Source of the DNA: Leeuwenhoekiella blandensis MED217 | GTDB lineage: Bacteria; Bacteroidota; Bacteroidia; Flavobacteriales; Flavobacteriaceae | Assembly: GCF_000152985.1 (NCBI RefSeq) | Contig: NZ_CH672395.1 | Coordinates: 227,849 to 291,848, forward strand | Length of the DNA: 64,000 bases | Direction of reading: 5' to 3' | Shown: in pieces, positions 8,621-16,722 of the stretch | Layout: each line of letters begins with the position of its first letter | Numbering within the stretch: position 1 is the stretch's first letter | Made by a program: the position numbers and the translations under genes | Notes under the pieces: model-generated | Seen by the model: only the letters and a program-made list of their open reading frames with translations | The model's database searches: none | What the model was told of the DNA's origin: nothing

Positions 8621-9985
8621 ATGCGAAACATCTTAATTATAGGGGCAGGAAAATCTACTGCGCAACTTATAAAATATCTAGCCGATAAGGCTTCTTCTGA
8701 AAATTTACAACTCATTATAGCAGATCGTGATCTCGCTCAGGCACAGGCATTGGCAGGGAACTATGATTGCGCCAACGCCATTACACTAGATATCTATAAT
8801 GTTGAAGACCGAAAGGAGCAAATCACAAAAGCAGATATCGTTATAAGTATGCTTCCTGCGCGTTTGCATATCGATGTGGCGCGCGATTGCCTTGCACTCA
8901 GTAAAAATCTGGTGACCGCTTCTTATATAAGTGATGCGATGAAGGAGCTTGATGACGAGGTCAAAAAGAAAGGTTTGGTGTTTATGAACGAAGTAGGTCT
9001 TGACCCGGGAATTGATCATATGAGTGCGATGCGGGTGATTGACCGTGTGCGAGATGCTGGTGGCAAAATGCTGTTATTTGAGTCTTTTTGTGGTGGTTTA
9101 GTCGCTCCCGAAAGCGATACGAATCTCTGGAATTATAAATTCACGTGGAATCCCAGAAATGTCGTTTTAGCCGGTCAAGGCGGGGCGGCAGAATTTATTC
9201 AGGAGGGAACTTATAAGTATATTCCGTATCAACGCTTATTCAGAAGAACTGAATTTCTTGATGTGGAAGGCTACGGAAGGTTTGAAGCGTATGCCAATAG
9301 AAACTCTCTAAAATACCGAAGCATTTACGGTTTGGAGGATATTTTGACGCTGTATCGCGGTACGATGCGTCGCGTAGGATTTTCTCGTGCCTGGAATCTT
9401 TTTGTGCAATTGGGAATGACTGATGATAGCTATACCTTACAAAATACCGAAGCGATGAGCTATCGCGAATTTACCAACCTCTTTTTGCCGTATTCGCCCA
9501 CAGATTCTGTACAGCTCAAATTGCGTCATATGCTTAAGATTGATCAGGATGATTTGCTTTGGGATAAATTGTTAGAGCTTGACCTGTTTGATGACACCAA
9601 AAAAATAGGATTGAAAAATGCAACACCCGCGCAATGCCTGCAGCGTATACTTGAAGATCAATGGACGCTTGCCGAAACGGACAAAGATATGATCGTGATG
9701 TATCATAAGTTTGGTTATGAGATCAATGGCAAAAAGAAACAAATTGATGCGACGATGGTGAGTGTTGGTGCTAATCAAACCTATACTGCAATGGCAAAAA
9801 CTGTTGGTTTGCCGGTAGGCATTGCAGCGCTCAAAATACTTAACAAGGAGATTACAACTCCCGGTGTTCAGTTGCCGATACGGCGTGAAGTTTATAATCC
9901 TATTTTAGAGGAGTTGGAGGAAAACGGGATTATTTTTAAGGAATATGAAGTGCCTTATTTGGGATACAATCCGCACCATCAATAA
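8621..9985 (+). CDS. Saccharopine dehydrogenase family protein (Lys9-like)
   Basis: NAD(P)-dependent dehydrogenase of the saccharopine dehydrogenase family, 454 residues. The nucleotide-binding loop is IIGAGKSTAQL at 6-16. Further family blocks are EVGLDPGIDHMSAM near 125-138 and SFCGGLVAPES near 152-162. In lysine catabolism such enzymes turn saccharopine into glutamate and aminoadipate semialdehyde, but other members work on other substrates. The next gene is an Lrp/AsnC regulator in the same direction, consistent with amino-acid control. No lysine-ketoglutarate reductase domain is present. Confidence 0.85.
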   Translation: MRNILIIGAGKSTAQLIKYLADKASSENLQLIIADRDLAQAQALAGNYDCANAITLDIYNVEDRKEQITKADIVISMLPARLHIDVARDCLALSKNLVTASYISDAMKELDDEVKKKGLVFMNEVGLDPGIDHMSAMRVIDRVRDAGGKMLLFESFCGGLVAPESDTNLWNYKFTWNPRNVVLAGQGGAAEFIQEGTYKYIPYQRLFRRTEFLDVEGYGRFEAYANRNSLKYRSIYGLEDILTLYRGTMRRVGFSRAWNLFVQLGMTDDSYTLQNTEAMSYREFTNLFLPYSPTDSVQLKLRHMLKIDQDDLLWDKLLELDLFDDTKKIGLKNATPAQCLQRILEDQWTLAETDKDMIVMYHKFGYEINGKKKQIDATMVSVGANQTYTAMAKTVGLPVGIAALKILNKEITTPGVQLPIRREVYNPILEELEENGIIFKEYEVPYLGYNPHHQ

Positions 9986-10075
9986 ATCAGAATGATTAAA
10001 AATTTAAAGTTTTTTACAGGCTTACGCTTATAGTAATGGGGTTAATTGCTATTTTTAGTTGAAATACTATAGGTA

Positions 10076-10546
10076 ATGAAAATTGTAAATGAACAAATAG
10101 CAATAGACGGAATTGATAAAATAATCTTGCGCCAACTGATGGAAGATGCGCGTAAACCCATTTTAGAGATTGCACGTCAAGTCGGTATCTCTGGTGCTGC
10201 GATACACCAACGTCTCAGAAAATTAGAAAAGTCGGGTTTGATCACCGGTTCAAAGTTCACCATAGATCCAAAGATTTTAGGATACAATACGATGGCATTT
10301 ATTGGAATCTATTTAGATCGGGCGATGAGCAACCCTAAAGCTGTTAAGCAGCTTGAAGAAATCCCGGAAGTTTTGGAGTGTCATTACACGACCGGAAACT
10401 GGTCAATTTTTATCAAGATCCTGTGTAAGAATAACGAACACTTAATGCATCTTTTGAATAAAAAAGTACAGGCGATTGATGGTGTTTCTAGAACCGAAAC
10501 GTTTATTTCTTTAAATCAGCAGATAGAACGTCAGATTCAGATCTAA
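10076..10546 (+). CDS. Lrp/AsnC family transcriptional regulator
   Basis: A 156-residue leucine-responsive-type regulator. The N-terminal helix-turn-helix is visible as IDKIILRQLMEDARKPILEIARQ followed by GISGAAIHQRLRKLEKSGLI (residues 13-56). A RAM ligand-binding domain follows to the end. It lies 90 bases after the saccharopine dehydrogenase and may regulate it in response to an amino acid, which is an inference from position. Confidence 0.9.
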   Translation: MKIVNEQIAIDGIDKIILRQLMEDARKPILEIARQVGISGAAIHQRLRKLEKSGLITGSKFTIDPKILGYNTMAFIGIYLDRAMSNPKAVKQLEEIPEVLECHYTTGNWSIFIKILCKNNEHLMHLLNKKVQAIDGVSRTETFISLNQQIERQIQI

Positions 10547-10598
10547 GAAATTTAGATACAAGCTTTGGAGCTATTTGTGCCTTTGGTGAAACCAATAA

Positions 10599-10636
10599 AA
10601 AACCCGGCACTCTTTCTTATCAAGTAACCGGGTTTT
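10599..10636. terminator. Terminator between lrp and the LuxE-like gene
   Basis: A stem of AAAACCCGG and CCGGGTTTT with a 20-base loop. On the minus strand it runs into TTTTTT, so it mainly ends the LuxE-like transcript. On the plus strand the U-run is only four bases. The following stretch to 10716 holds no gene that I recognise. Confidence 0.75.
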
Positions 10637-10716
10637 CCAACTTAACTAACCAACCAATTATGAACAGTTATTGAGTCGGTTATATAGGAGTTACCTTACA
10701 TCTTTTTTTAAAAAAA

Positions 10717-11694
10717 TTATAAAACCATTAGGTTGCAGCCGCGAATGTCTGAAGTATCAAAACGGCCTAAAATTTCAAAGCGGTTTTCATCAAGTTTTTT
10801 ACCCAAATCTTGCGTCGCTATAAAAGGACACGAATAGTGATTGGCGAGATCGATCACGTTGATTCCGCCGGTTTTTCCGGGAGCTACATAGTTTAACGCA
10901 TCTTCGGTGTCGCGCATAAAAACCTGCATCCAAGGCGGATTTGTAAAAATCCCGTTTCCGTTTGAATAGCCCTGAGACAGCAATTCGGTCATCCCATATT
11001 CGCTATGAATTTCAGCCACACCAAAACCTTCTTTTAAGATGGCGTGCAACTCTTCTCGTATTAATTCTTTTCTTCGGCCTTTCATACCGCCGGTTTCCAT
11101 CACAATGGTATTCTTCAGCTTAAATTCAAACAGCTCAACCAGATCAAGCAACGCAAAAGAAACGCCTATTAAAAGCACTTTTTCGCCTGCGGCATCCAGA
11201 CGTTTTAATTTTTCGCTCAGCGCATTATAATCATTGAGATAAAAGCCGCTATCGGGTTTTTTACTGTCTTTGATCAAGCAATCAACCATATAAATAAGTG
11301 ACGAGCCATCGCGCTCTAAGTACGATGGAAGCAAGGCAAGCACCGTATAGTCTTCGATAGCGCCATAATGCAGTTTAAAACTTTCGCGAAAGCTTTTTTC
11401 GTATAGATCAAGATCGGTCACGTGATGTTTGCTGGTAATGCTGCCGGTGGTTCCGCTACTGGTAAAAACCGTTTGCACGGCATCTTCTGAAGCCACAACT
11501 TTAAATTCTTTAAAAAACTGAATAGGCAAAAACGGAATTTGATCAAGCTCAGTAATCGTTGCAGGATCTACCTTCAAATAATTACAAAATCGACGATAAA
11601 CCGTGTTATGCTCCCATTGATAGTTAAACGATGCCAGCGCAAGGTTTTTAAACTGATCTTGGGTTTGAATAGTGAATATAGAATCTGGAAGCAT
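10717..11694 (-). CDS. LuxE/PaaK-like acyl-protein synthetase or adenylating enzyme
   Basis: A 325-residue member of the adenylate-forming group, related to the LuxE acyl-protein synthetase and phenylacetate-CoA ligase. The ATP-binding loop is TVFTSSGTTGS at 75-85, and HSEYGMTELLSQGYSNG is the typical second motif. It is shorter than a full acyl-CoA ligase because it lacks the large C-terminal lid. No lux or aryl-polyene genes are adjacent, so the acceptor is unknown. It is divergent from the response regulator gene. Confidence 0.8.
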   Translation of the reverse strand: MLPDSIFTIQTQDQFKNLALASFNYQWEHNTVYRRFCNYLKVDPATITELDQIPFLPIQFFKEFKVVASEDAVQTVFTSSGTTGSITSKHHVTDLDLYEKSFRESFKLHYGAIEDYTVLALLPSYLERDGSSLIYMVDCLIKDSKKPDSGFYLNDYNALSEKLKRLDAAGEKVLLIGVSFALLDLVELFEFKLKNTIVMETGGMKGRRKELIREELHAILKEGFGVAEIHSEYGMTELLSQGYSNGNGIFTNPPWMQVFMRDTEDALNYVAPGKTGGINVIDLANHYSCPFIATQDLGKKLDENRFEILGRFDTSDIRGCNLMVL

Positions 11695-11855
11695 ACCTAA
11701 TTTTAGAGAATGTAAAGTTATCTAAAATCAAAAAGCAGCCGAACATTTATTATTTTTAAAGCAAGTTAAGTTTATTTAAATGTTACCAATGCGGTTAACA
11801 TGACCGTGCCAAATATTAAAATGTATCTTTACGATTCGATTAAATTTTCAGTCTT

Positions 11856-12539
11856 ATGAAGAAAAAGGAAATTAAGATTTTGCTTGTTGACGACGAGCCG
11901 GATATTCTTGAGATTGTTGGCTATAACCTTAGTAATGAAGGCTACCAAGTCATCACCGCTTCTAACGGAAAAGAAGGTGTGAAAGCGGCAAAAAAGAATA
12001 ATCCACATCTTATCATTCTTGATGTGATGATGCCTGAGATGGATGGTATCGAAGCCTGTGAACAGATACGTAAATTACCAGGCCACGAAGAAACGATCAT
12101 TGCTTTTCTAACGGCTCGCGGTGAAGATTATTCACAAGTTGCCGGTTACGATGCCGGAGCAGACGATTATATTACAAAACCTATAAAGCCTAAAGTTTTG
12201 GTAAGTAAAGTTAAGGCGTTGCTACGTCGTCTTAAAGAAGAAGAGGAAGGTGATAGCTCGGTTAAAATAGGCGATCTGGTAATCAATCGTGAAGAGTACA
12301 AGATCATTAAAGACAAGAAAGAGATGGTACTCCCGCGTAAGGAGTTTGAACTACTTTCTTTACTTGCTTCAAAACCCGGAAAAGTATTTAAGCGAGAAGA
12401 TATTCTTGATAAAGTTTGGGGTAATGAAGTAGTTGTAGGTGGTAGAACCATCGATGTACACATTAGAAAACTACGTGAAAAAATAGGCGACAAAAAATTT
12501 AAAACCATTAAAGGCGTAGGGTACAAATTTGTGGTTTAA
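11856..12539 (+). CDS. OmpR/PhoB-family response regulator
   Basis: A 227-residue two-component response regulator. The receiver domain has the acidic pair Asp12/Asp13, the phosphoacceptor Asp56 in ILDVMMPEMDG, Thr86 and Lys108 in YITKPIKP. The C-terminal winged helix contains PRKEFELLSLLASKPGKVF and VVGGRTIDVHIRKLREKIG, typical of OmpR-type DNA-binding domains. The stop directly abuts the ATG of the histidine kinase, so the two form one unit. Length and sequence resemble PhoB-type regulators, but the inducing signal is not visible. Confidence 0.95.
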   Translation: MKKKEIKILLVDDEPDILEIVGYNLSNEGYQVITASNGKEGVKAAKKNNPHLIILDVMMPEMDGIEACEQIRKLPGHEETIIAFLTARGEDYSQVAGYDAGADDYITKPIKPKVLVSKVKALLRRLKEEEEGDSSVKIGDLVINREEYKIIKDKKEMVLPRKEFELLSLLASKPGKVFKREDILDKVWGNEVVVGGRTIDVHIRKLREKIGDKKFKTIKGVGYKFVV

Positions 12540-13625
12540 ATGGCAGTGAATTTTAAAAAATCATACCGTTTTGCAGTGTTTTCATCACTGATGATTACGG
12601 TAGCTTTAACGCTCTTTGTGAGCGTTTTTTTCTATATGACTAATGCGATAGACTGGGTGTTTATTGTCTTATTTGCATTGGTATGTTTTGCTTTATCCTT
12701 CTTGCTTATTCAAGTGCGGGTAGAACGGTTTATTTACAATCGAGTGAAACAAATTTATGATGATGTTACGCTACTCGATGTAACCTCGTTACGCCGCGGC
12801 CAGATCACCACAGATATGTCTAGCCTTACTAAGGAAGTAGAACGCTTTGCGGCGAGTAAAAAGCTCGAGATCGAATCGCTTAAAATTAGAGAAGAATACC
12901 GAAAGGAGTTTATGGGTAATGTGGCTCACGAACTCAAAACGCCTTTATTTACTGCGCAAGGCTATATTCTCACCTTACTTGATGGGGCGATGAAAGATAA
13001 ATCGGTGCGTAAAAAATACTTAAAGCGTGCAGGAGCTTCTATTGAGCGTCTGGTCTATCTCGTTAACGACCTGGATATGATCGCCAAACTCGAAGTGGGA
13101 GATCTTAATATTCGCTATGAATATTTTGATATGGTCGAGTTGGTAAAAGACACCTTCGAACTTCTGGAGATGGAAGCTGCTAAGAAGAATATCACGCTCA
13201 CCACAGATATGGAGTATGATTATCCCATTATGGTCAATGCAGATCGCGAGCGTATTCAGCAGTTGTTGACTAACCTTATCGTGAACTCAGTAAAATATGG
13301 AAAACAAGACGGTACCACAGAGATTTCTATAGAAAACCTAATTCAAAATAAAGTGATCGTGCGCGTTACAGATAATGGTGAAGGAATCGCGTCTGAACAT
13401 ATACCACGCTTGTTTGAGCGTTTTTACCGTGTTGATAAAAGTGGTTCGCGTCGTGAAGGTGGTTCAGGACTTGGGCTCTCTATCGTCAAGCACATTATTG
13501 AAGCCCATGACGAAAAGATTTATGTTGAAAGCGACTTTGGAGTGGGATCTGAGTTTTCGTTCACCCTTGAAAAGGCCGAAGAGCTCCCCGAAGCTCCCCT
13601 CCCCAAAACGTCTTTGGTTGAGTAA
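12540..13625 (+). CDS. Membrane sensor histidine kinase (PhoR-like)
   Basis: A 361-residue histidine kinase paired with the preceding response regulator. Two membrane helices at about 10-32 and 38-58 leave almost no periplasmic loop, so sensing is probably within the membrane or cytoplasm, or through a partner. The H-box FMGNVAHELKTPLF carries the phosphorylated His130. The ATPase domain shows LLTNLIVNSVKYG, VTDNGEGI, LFERFYRVDK and GGSGLGLSIVKHI. Its last 162 bases overlap the opposite-strand glycosyltransferase gene. Confidence 0.95.
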   Translation: MAVNFKKSYRFAVFSSLMITVALTLFVSVFFYMTNAIDWVFIVLFALVCFALSFLLIQVRVERFIYNRVKQIYDDVTLLDVTSLRRGQITTDMSSLTKEVERFAASKKLEIESLKIREEYRKEFMGNVAHELKTPLFTAQGYILTLLDGAMKDKSVRKKYLKRAGASIERLVYLVNDLDMIAKLEVGDLNIRYEYFDMVELVKDTFELLEMEAAKKNITLTTDMEYDYPIMVNADRERIQQLLTNLIVNSVKYGKQDGTTEISIENLIQNKVIVRVTDNGEGIASEHIPRLFERFYRVDKSGSRREGGSGLGLSIVKHIIEAHDEKIYVESDFGVGSEFSFTLEKAEELPEAPLPKTSLVE

Positions 13626-14636
13626 AGGTTCAAAACCGGTAAAAACTTTGACTTTACTCAAATCTTTTAAACTGAATTTTTCCTGATCCTTATAAGGAAC
13701 AATCCCCATAGAGTGTAAGCGCTTGGCGAGATATTCTTGTTCAGTTTGCCCGGGCGTAGGTATAAAAAAGGCTTTTTTGCCTAGTTTAAAGAGATCCATA
13801 ATGGTGGTGTAACCCGAGCGGCAAATGACAAGATCGCTTGAGCAAATTGCGTTTTGTAAATCTTCAGTTTCCATAAAGTTCACAATTTTAACTTGCTCTT
13901 TACGGGTGACTTTTTGCTCTGCTTCCACGACACCGCGCACGAATAGTACTTGCCCTTTGTAGTGTTTCAACTCGTGCATCAAAATTTCTTCAAGCTCGGT
14001 ACGTTGCGGTTCAGGACCGCTTAGCAACACCATAATATCGTAGCTAGACGCGGTTTCTTTCTGCTCAAGCCGCGATAACGCACCGATATATTTTACCGGG
14101 ATCTCAAATTTTTTAGGATGACCCAATTTTCCGCTAAGGTTAGCATCATCTGCAAAATCAGGTACCCAGCATTCATCAAATTTTTTGATGTAACTGCGAT
14201 GCATCGCAGAAGTTAAACGGGTGGTGCTTCCGCTTAAGACCTGAAGTTGATGTGTGATAAAAACCGTTGGAATTTCAGTATGATACAAGCCTAATCGGTT
14301 ATCAGAGATCACGCCATCGATCTTCTTGTTTTTCACCAATTCTTTGAGTTGCTCGCGTTCTTGACGAATAGCTTTTAGGACTTTGGGACTGCGCAAAAGC
14401 ATTTTCCATTTAAAACGCTTGCCTTTTTTAGCATATTCGATCTTGTAAGAAGGCAATTCAATACCTTCTAACTGCGGAAACTCCTTTTGAAGTAAGGTTA
14501 ACGCCATACCGTCGCTTGCTATGATCACCTCAAAACCGTCGGCGAGAAGCGCATAAATTATGGGTATGCTTCGGGTAGCATGCCCAAGTCCCCAGTTAAG
14601 CGGAGCAACAAGTATGGTTTTATGAATTTTCATCAA
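13464..14636 (-). CDS. MurG-like glycosyltransferase (UDP-sugar, GT28-type fold)
   Basis: A 390-residue protein with the N-terminus VAPLNWGLGHATRSIPIIYALLADG, the start of a GT-B fold seen in MurG-like and MJ1255-type glycosyltransferases. The sugar-nucleotide region appears as SSDLVICRSGYTTIMDLFKLGKKAFFIPTPGQTEQEYLA near 270-310. The acceptor is unknown. The C-terminal 53 residues are encoded antisense to the histidine kinase ATPase domain. The fold seems complete before them, around FTGFEPLL, so this tail may be a run-on caused by loss of an earlier stop. Confidence 0.82.
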   Translation of the reverse strand: MMKIHKTILVAPLNWGLGHATRSIPIIYALLADGFEVIIASDGMALTLLQKEFPQLEGIELPSYKIEYAKKGKRFKWKMLLRSPKVLKAIRQEREQLKELVKNKKIDGVISDNRLGLYHTEIPTVFITHQLQVLSGSTTRLTSAMHRSYIKKFDECWVPDFADDANLSGKLGHPKKFEIPVKYIGALSRLEQKETASSYDIMVLLSGPEPQRTELEEILMHELKHYKGQVLFVRGVVEAEQKVTRKEQVKIVNFMETEDLQNAICSSDLVICRSGYTTIMDLFKLGKKAFFIPTPGQTEQEYLAKRLHSMGIVPYKDQEKFSLKDLSKVKVFTGFEPLLNQRRFGEGSFGELFGLFKGERKLRSHSKVAFNINLFVMGFNNVLDDREPKS

Positions 14637-14926
14637 TACAAAAGTGTAACATACCTGATAACTAAATGTTTCAGCTAGATTATCAAACTATTAAAATTAC
14701 GGTTTAGTATATTAAATCAAAGTTTTTAAATAACTGTTTTGTAGTGCTTTACGGGGATTTAGAAATGTTATGTGTATGTTAGGTTGCATTATGATAATTT
14801 ATTAGCCGCGCATTTGTAAGAGTACCCGTATATTTGAGCCGATTTTTTAAAAGGTATTTGAATTCAGGTTCGTTTTAGAATACCTTCAGCAATAACCTCC
14901 GCAAAAGGAAAAAGAGCACACAGCAG

Positions 14927-15601
14927 TTGGGAAGTAAAAATAAATTAAAACGCTTTCGCGAAAACGAAACTTTTAGCAATGTCATTCAGCCGAAGCGGGA
15001 AGAATTGACCGATCAGGAATTTCCGTTAAAAGGAAATTGGAATAGGGATTTCTTTAAAAATGATAAGCCTATCGTTCTTGAGCTGGGTTGTGGCAAAGGA
15101 GAATACACTGTGGGGTTGGCACAGCGGTTTCCTGAAAAGAACTTTCTGGGCATAGACATTAAAGGAGCTCGTTTTTGGCGTGGAGCTAAAACCGCTTTAG
15201 AAGAAGGTATTTCCAACGCAGGTTTTCTACGTACCCAGATAGAGCTGGTTGATAAAGCTTTTGCCGAAAATGAAATCTCTGAGATCTGGATCACGTTTCC
15301 CGATCCTCAGATCAAATATAAGCGTACCAAGCATCGTATGACCAATCCGGAGTTTTTAGCACGCTATAAAGCTATTTTAAAGCCTGATGGTCTGATGCAT
15401 TTAAAAACCGACAGTGAGTATATGCACGGGTATACTTTGGGCCTTTTAGAAGGTTTAGGGCACGAGATCTTATATGCGCATCATAATATTTATATCAATC
15501 ACGAGGCGCCACAGGAAGTGGTTGGTATTCAGACTTTTTATGAAAAACAGTATCTTGAAAAAGGGAAACCCATTACCTATATAAAATTCAAGATCAACTA
15601 A
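14927..15601 (+). CDS. trmB: tRNA (guanine-N7-)-methyltransferase
   Basis: Methylates G46 of tRNA using S-adenosylmethionine (EC 2.1.1.33). It has 224 residues. The SAM-binding loop VLELGCGKGEYT is near 50-61, and the TrmB signature WITFPDPQIKYKRTKHRM is near 123-140. The start is TTG at 14927, chosen because MGSKNKLKRFRENETF fits the conserved family N-terminus and no ATG is suitably placed upstream. It heads a row trmB-lysE-atl with gaps of only a few bases. Confidence 0.94.
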   Translation: MGSKNKLKRFRENETFSNVIQPKREELTDQEFPLKGNWNRDFFKNDKPIVLELGCGKGEYTVGLAQRFPEKNFLGIDIKGARFWRGAKTALEEGISNAGFLRTQIELVDKAFAENEISEIWITFPDPQIKYKRTKHRMTNPEFLARYKAILKPDGLMHLKTDSEYMHGYTLGLLEGLGHEILYAHHNIYINHEAPQEVVGIQTFYEKQYLEKGKPITYIKFKIN

Positions 15602-15607
15602 GTACTT

Positions 15608-16240
15608 TTGGAAATAACAAAGCTCTTCTTTATCACCTATTTTGCTGCGTTCCTTGGGGTATTGCCACCGGGTTTGGTAAATATGTCTGTAGCAAAAACC
15701 TGTGTACATCGCGGGATGCGTAATGGAGTGCTTGTTGCGATAGGAGCTTCGATCGTTGTTTTGTTACAGGCTTTTGTTGCGGTGTTATTGGCGCGTTATA
15801 TTTTTAGTCATCCTGTGGTTAGAAATACGTTGTTGCGCACGGGTATTGTGATCTTTGGGATACTGGCGGTCTATTTCTTCATCGCTGCTAAAAAGAACAA
15901 GGTCAAAGAGGTTAAAATCCCTAAGCATAGTGGTCGTCGCAGTTTTGCAAAAGGTGTTTTTGTAGCAGTGATTAATGTGTTGCCTATTCCATATTTCTGT
16001 GCGTTGAGTGCGGCGTTCAATATTACCAGTGTTAATAATAATGGTTGGTTAGAAATAGGTTTGTTCACGCTTGCAGCAGCTTCAGGAACCTTCACAGCAT
16101 TGTATCTTTATGTGGTAGGTTTTAACCGAATTCAAAATGAACCGCGCAATTTTGCCAAGTATTCTAATTATTTTATGGCTGCGCTGATGATCGTATTGGT
16201 AATTCTCACGCTTATACGTATGCTTTATGCCAAAACCTGA
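15608..16240 (+). CDS. LysE-family amino-acid exporter-like membrane protein
   Basis: A 210-residue membrane protein with six predicted helices. It contains the LysE/RhtB-type block FLGVLPPGLVNMSVAKTCVHRG near residues 14-35. LysE-family proteins export basic amino acids or homoserine lactones, but the substrate here is unknown. It starts with TTG six bases after trmB and overlaps the next gene by 14 bases, so the three are probably co-transcribed. Confidence 0.83.
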   Translation: MEITKLFFITYFAAFLGVLPPGLVNMSVAKTCVHRGMRNGVLVAIGASIVVLLQAFVAVLLARYIFSHPVVRNTLLRTGIVIFGILAVYFFIAAKKNKVKEVKIPKHSGRRSFAKGVFVAVINVLPIPYFCALSAAFNITSVNNNGWLEIGLFTLAAASGTFTALYLYVVGFNRIQNEPRNFAKYSNYFMAALMIVLVILTLIRMLYAKT

Positions 16241-16586
16241 AACGCTTAATTTCTTTCAAAAAGTATATGCCGTTGCTCGGCAGATCCCTTACGGAAAGGT
16301 CACTTCGTATGGCGCTATTGCCAAATGTTTAGGAGCTCCTCGAAGTGCGCGTATGGTGGGTTATGCGATGAATGGCGCTTCTGAGATGGAAGATGTGCCG
16401 GCGCATAGAGTGCTTAATCGTAACGGACTTTTAACAGGAAAACATCATTTTCCCGGAACACATTTAATGCAGCAACTGCTCGAGAGTGAAGGGCATACAG
16501 TTGTAGAAGACAAGCTTCAAGATTTTGATAAACATTTTTGGGACCCGGTTGAGATGATAGGTTTTGACGCTTCAACCGACCAATAA
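16227..16586 (+). CDS. Alkyltransferase-like protein lacking the active Cys (ATL/MGMT family)
   Basis: A 119-residue homologue of the DNA-binding C-terminal domain of O6-alkylguanine-DNA alkyltransferase. PYGKVTSYGAIAKCLGAPRSARMVGYAM (21-48) is the helix-turn-helix with the DNA-intercalating arginine finger. The active-site motif, normally PCHRV, is PAHRV here, with Ala at 59. By family knowledge, ATL proteins of this type cannot remove alkyl groups. They bind O6-alkylguanine and hand it to nucleotide excision repair. It overlaps the LysE-like gene. Confidence 0.9.
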   Translation: MPKPETLNFFQKVYAVARQIPYGKVTSYGAIAKCLGAPRSARMVGYAMNGASEMEDVPAHRVLNRNGLLTGKHHFPGTHLMQQLLESEGHTVVEDKLQDFDKHFWDPVEMIGFDASTDQ

Positions 16587-16684
16587 ATTCAACTGAAATT
16601 ATAAGGTTAAAATCCTGAAGGGTACATCAGTATTTTCAATAGGTAGATAACAAATAACTCTTTCGAGTTCTGAAGTTTTCAGCC

Positions 16685-16692
16685 TATATTTG
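16685..16692 (+). promoter_or_regulatory. Probable mrp-nifU promoter, -7 element
   Basis: TATATTTG matches the flavobacterial -7 consensus and lies 30 bases before the GTG start of the mrp gene. No clear TTG was found at -33. Confidence 0.5.
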
Positions 16693-16722
16693 CACCTTTA
16701 GAATCAATCTAAGTAAGACAAC

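Noticed and set aside
10637-10716. Very short frame ATG AAC AGT TAT TGA as a leader peptide
   Set aside because: Only four codons, with no attenuator structure or downstream gene on the plus strand. It lies between convergent genes after a terminator.
12167-12526. A 119-residue Ser-rich minus-strand frame
   Set aside because: Mirror of the response regulator DNA-binding domain, with typical shadow composition.
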